From: Phycisphaerales bacterium | GTDB taxonomy: Bacteria > Planctomycetota > Phycisphaerae > Phycisphaerales > SM1A02 | NCBI GenBank assembly: GCA_029260575.1 | Contig: JAJDDB010000027.1 | Location: forward strand, 374,501 to 438,500 | DNA length: 64,000 nucleotides | Direction: 5' to 3' | Shown: piece after piece, positions 61,883 to 64,000 of the stretch | How the letters are laid out: the number at the start of each line of letters is the position of its first letter | Position numbering within the stretch: position 1 is the stretch's first letter | The notes under the pieces: model-generated | Database searches by the model: none | Seen by the model: only the letters and a program-made list of their open reading frames with translations | Told to the model about the DNA's origin: nothing | Position numbers and translations under genes: made by a program

Positions 61883-62404
61883 ATGGCAGAGTCACTCATT
61901 CCAGGTCTGAATGCCCTGTATGGGATTCTCAAGCGCCACATCGAGCGGGGCAATGATGAACTGAAGCAGCGGAAAGAACTTGCCCAAGAGGTTCGGGATA
62001 GTTGTCACCATTGGTCGAAGCTGCTGGTGAAAATGATTGACGACGTCGTCGAGCAATGGGAGCGCAACAACCGTTCGGGGGCGATCGATTCCATCATGCG
62101 GTTGACGAATGACTTTCACGAAATTGACTACTGGTCGCTCGATGAGAGCAGTCCGATCTTGAAGTTCTTGAAGAAAGACCCGCGGTTTCGGGATTTTGCA
62201 ATCAAGTGCGCGGGATTCTACAAGTCTGCCCTTGACCTAAAACGACTCGCCTATGGCGAAATCAAAGATCGACACGGTATGCTCCACAATGCTGCAACCG
62301 TGGGATTGCCAACAATGGCGCATATCTGGCGCGAAGAGGTGCGCGAACGGTTGCGTTGCGTCACCACTGCACACAACTACGTCAAAACGATCGTGCCCGC
62401 CTAG
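61883..62404 (+). CDS. Hypothetical protein, 173 residues
   Basis: MAESLIPGLNALYGILKRHIERGNDELKQRKELAQEV, with mostly helical composition, and HHWSKLLVKMIDDVVEQWERNN, DPRFRDFAIKCAGFYKSALDLKRLAYGE. Composition less GC-rich than its neighbours. No family recognised. Convergent with the GNAT-type gene, nine bases apart. Confidence 0.55.
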   Translation: MAESLIPGLNALYGILKRHIERGNDELKQRKELAQEVRDSCHHWSKLLVKMIDDVVEQWERNNRSGAIDSIMRLTNDFHEIDYWSLDESSPILKFLKKDPRFRDFAIKCAGFYKSALDLKRLAYGEIKDRHGMLHNAATVGLPTMAHIWREEVRERLRCVTTAHNYVKTIVPA

Positions 62405-62413
62405 GGACCCGCA

Positions 62414-63670
62414 TCACGCCGCATCGAGTAAGCGCACTTCAGCATCCGCTGACGCTGCACCATCTCCGATCGCGCGAAGCAACATATGCTCCGACAAACC
62501 GCTCGCCGCCATCGCTGATTCCAGACTCCGCGAACACTCATACGTACCTGCGGATGCGCCCGACCCCGGCAGCGCATTCGGCCCCGCCGCGTGCAACTGG
62601 TCCAGCCACATCGCACACAACGCCCGCGCCCCTTCAAGATACTTTTCGCTGTACTCCCGCTTCGCACCCCCGGACTTTCGCGGACCCCCGGAATTACGGG
62701 AGTTTCCCGTTGACTTCTTCTTCGCGCTGTTCTTCCTTCGTTTCGCCTGCAACAACGAATATTCTTCCTGCGCTGTCGCCTGCTCAGCAGTCAACTGCCA
62801 TGCCCGCCCTGCCTTGCTCGCAGCTTCCTGCTCCGGCGACAACTTCATCACCTCGCGCAGCTCCTTCGCCTTCTCCTTCCACGCATCCTTTTCATCCTGC
62901 GCATCGCAGCGCGCTTCCGCATCCGCTGCACTCTCGCCCGGCAACGCCTTGTACATCGAAACGCCCGGAATCTCAGGCAACACCATCGGCTTTGTATCAC
63001 GCCAATCCATGCCCGCCAGCAAAGGCAGCACCAGCCGCCCTTCACCAATCGCCCCGCCGGATGTTAACGATGGATACCAATGAGGCGTCTCAGTGTCCCC
63101 TTCCCGAATGCGCTTCTCCCAGAAGATATGTATCCGTTCCTTCTTCTCAGACCCCGTGCGATACGCCAGCGGCACAAAGCCCAGCGACTGCCAGAAATAA
63201 CCCGCATCCAAATCCTGCGCGCACCAGCAGCAACATAACTTCACGCCATACGGCATACGCTCGAACGCATCTTTCACCAACGCCGCCCCGATCAACCCAC
63301 GCTGGCGAATCGAATGCACACACACTGCATAAATACACGCAACATCTTCGCGCTTGGAATACTTGTCGGTGTAGATAAGAAAGCCGAGCATCGAGCCGCG
63401 GATTCCATCCATCGGCTTGCCATCGGGGCAACAAGGCGGAATCGTCTCCGCAATCAACACCCGCTTCTGCTCAATACATCCCTTGATCCGCCCCAGCGGC
63501 CAGTACCCGAGATTGTCGGTGTTGGCCTTGTGCAGCGCATCAATGTTCTTAATATCATACTCATCGCGCATTGAAGCGAGACGAATGTTGATGGCCAACT
63601 TTGGTTCAATCGGCAGGGCTGCGCCGAGGGGGTGAGAGGATGAAGAGTTGGCGGGGTCAGTGTTGGTCAT
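62414..63670 (-). CDS. GNAT-like acetyltransferase with long basic C-terminal extension
   Basis: 418 residues from ATG 63670 with AGGA upstream. GNAT fold at about 25-200: RLASMRDEYDIKNIDALHK, GFLIYTDKYSKREDVACIYAVCVHS and RQRGLIGAALVKDAFER (acetyl-CoA loop pattern), ending GYFWQSLGFVPLAYRTG. It carries an unusual Cys run KLCCCWCAQDL. After about 200 there is a Pro/Gly linker, a Lys/Arg-rich stretch (LQAKRRKNSAKKKSTGNSRNSGG) and a helical end. The substrate and the role of the basic tail are unknown; the gene looks phage- or plasmid-like. Confidence 0.6.
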   Translation of the reverse strand: MTNTDPANSSSSHPLGAALPIEPKLAINIRLASMRDEYDIKNIDALHKANTDNLGYWPLGRIKGCIEQKRVLIAETIPPCCPDGKPMDGIRGSMLGFLIYTDKYSKREDVACIYAVCVHSIRQRGLIGAALVKDAFERMPYGVKLCCCWCAQDLDAGYFWQSLGFVPLAYRTGSEKKERIHIFWEKRIREGDTETPHWYPSLTSGGAIGEGRLVLPLLAGMDWRDTKPMVLPEIPGVSMYKALPGESAADAEARCDAQDEKDAWKEKAKELREVMKLSPEQEAASKAGRAWQLTAEQATAQEEYSLLQAKRRKNSAKKKSTGNSRNSGGPRKSGGAKREYSEKYLEGARALCAMWLDQLHAAGPNALPGSGASAGTYECSRSLESAMAASGLSEHMLLRAIGDGAASADAEVRLLDAA

Positions 63671-63687
63671 AGCACACATTCCTAGTA

Positions 63688-64000
63688 TCAAACGGTCGGT
63701 CGCTCGGTAATCCAGTCTGTATTCACAGGACTGTAGAGAACTGCGGTCACCCATTCGCATCTCTCCGGTGCGCCCAAGAAGTAACCATTCCAGCCCTCTT
63801 CCGGAGTCAACATATCTCCAGCGTATTGTTTCAGTTGGCAGTCGATGAACTGGTCCTGTCGATCTTGTCTTTTCGGATGCTGATGGACAGCTTCCCTGCG
63901 CCACTCGCGCCAAGTCTCGATGCTCGGACATGGGTGATTCCGAATGAGTCTCTCTGCCAACCATTCATCGACGAAGCAGGCAATCTCGCTCAGCGGCACT
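63688..64000 (-). CDS. Hypothetical protein, 5' end probably outside window
   Basis: At least 103 residues visible, PLSEIACFVDEWLAERLIRNHPC, then ETWREWRREAVHQHPKRQDRQDQFIDCQLKQYAGDMLTPEEGW and ending WITERPTV. Composition is normal for a real protein. No family recognised. 17 bp before the GNAT-like gene on the same strand, so likely the same unit. A Met at 63999 could be the start or an internal one. Confidence 0.45.
   Translation of the reverse strand, partial: VPLSEIACFVDEWLAERLIRNHPCPSIETWREWRREAVHQHPKRQDRQDQFIDCQLKQYAGDMLTPEEGWNGYFLGAPERCEWVTAVLYSPVNTDWITERPTV

Noticed and set aside
1-64000. Prophage or integrative element with integrase and attachment sites
   Set aside because: No integrase, capsid, portal or terminase-like protein was recognised, and none of the tRNA genes is followed by a repeated 3' fragment in the window.

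Overview
The window looks like chromosomal DNA from a planctomycete, most likely of the Phycisphaerae type. This is inferred from protein style, not from a marker-gene search. The signs are secreted proteins with a PEP-CTERM-like tail or a dockerin-like tail (consensus VDVFDLLELLxxWG), about twenty CNxNGVPDEC-type acidic repeats in one giant exported protein, and tandem pseudopilin-like genes beginning FTIIELLVVVSIIALL. Genes lie on both strands in short operons, many with clear AGGAG-type ribosome binding sites.

Layout. 1-3.4 kb: an ABC importer for Mn/Zn/Fe (permease running off the left edge, ATPase, small membrane protein, binding lipoprotein) reading leftward, with a palindromic candidate metalloregulator box at its promoter. 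3.5-7.4 kb: a methyltransferase, a DUF1294 protein, a STAS protein, a PEP-CTERM protein and a divergent RAYT-like HUH transposase surrounded by hairpin repeats. 7.4-12.8 kb: a trypsin-like protease, a groES-x-y-groEL operon, a receiver-like protein and cytochrome P460. 13-25 kb: asnS, large exported surface-type proteins, greA, ytoQ-like, lemA/htpX and a LuxR-type regulator. 25-31 kb: ruvB and three tandem paralogous pseudopilin-like genes, two of which share a covarying leader hairpin. 31-42 kb: the tryptophan-kynurenine region. 42-64 kb: PilZ protein, tRNA-Arg, rpsT, membrane and thioredoxin-like proteins, amino-acid dehydrogenases, a tRNA-Thr/Tyr/Pro cluster, mnmG and a few unassigned accessory-looking genes.

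How it works together. Tryptophan 2,3-dioxygenase, kynurenine formamidase, kynurenine 3-monooxygenase, kynureninase, 3-hydroxyanthranilate dioxygenase and ACMS decarboxylase are all present within about 10.7 kb. This is the whole aerobic route from tryptophan to 2-aminomuconate semialdehyde. Five of the six are in one rightward operon with a CDF metal transporter and an odd zinc-ribbon/decapeptide-repeat membrane protein. Next to it, reading leftward, is a GbsR/MarR-type regulator, a small membrane protein and a BchE-like radical SAM enzyme. Two copies of one 19-bp palindrome sit in the promoter regions of that neighbour, which suggests autoregulation.

The most novel-looking elements are: (i) the RAYT-like gene and its family of AAAG-preceded hairpins, with compensatory stem changes and one copy inside the coding region; (ii) the BchE-like/GbsR-like module; (iii) the decapeptide-repeat protein in the kynurenine operon; (iv) the covarying leader hairpins of the pseudopilin-like genes. 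All functional assignments come from reading motifs by eye; no database search was possible.
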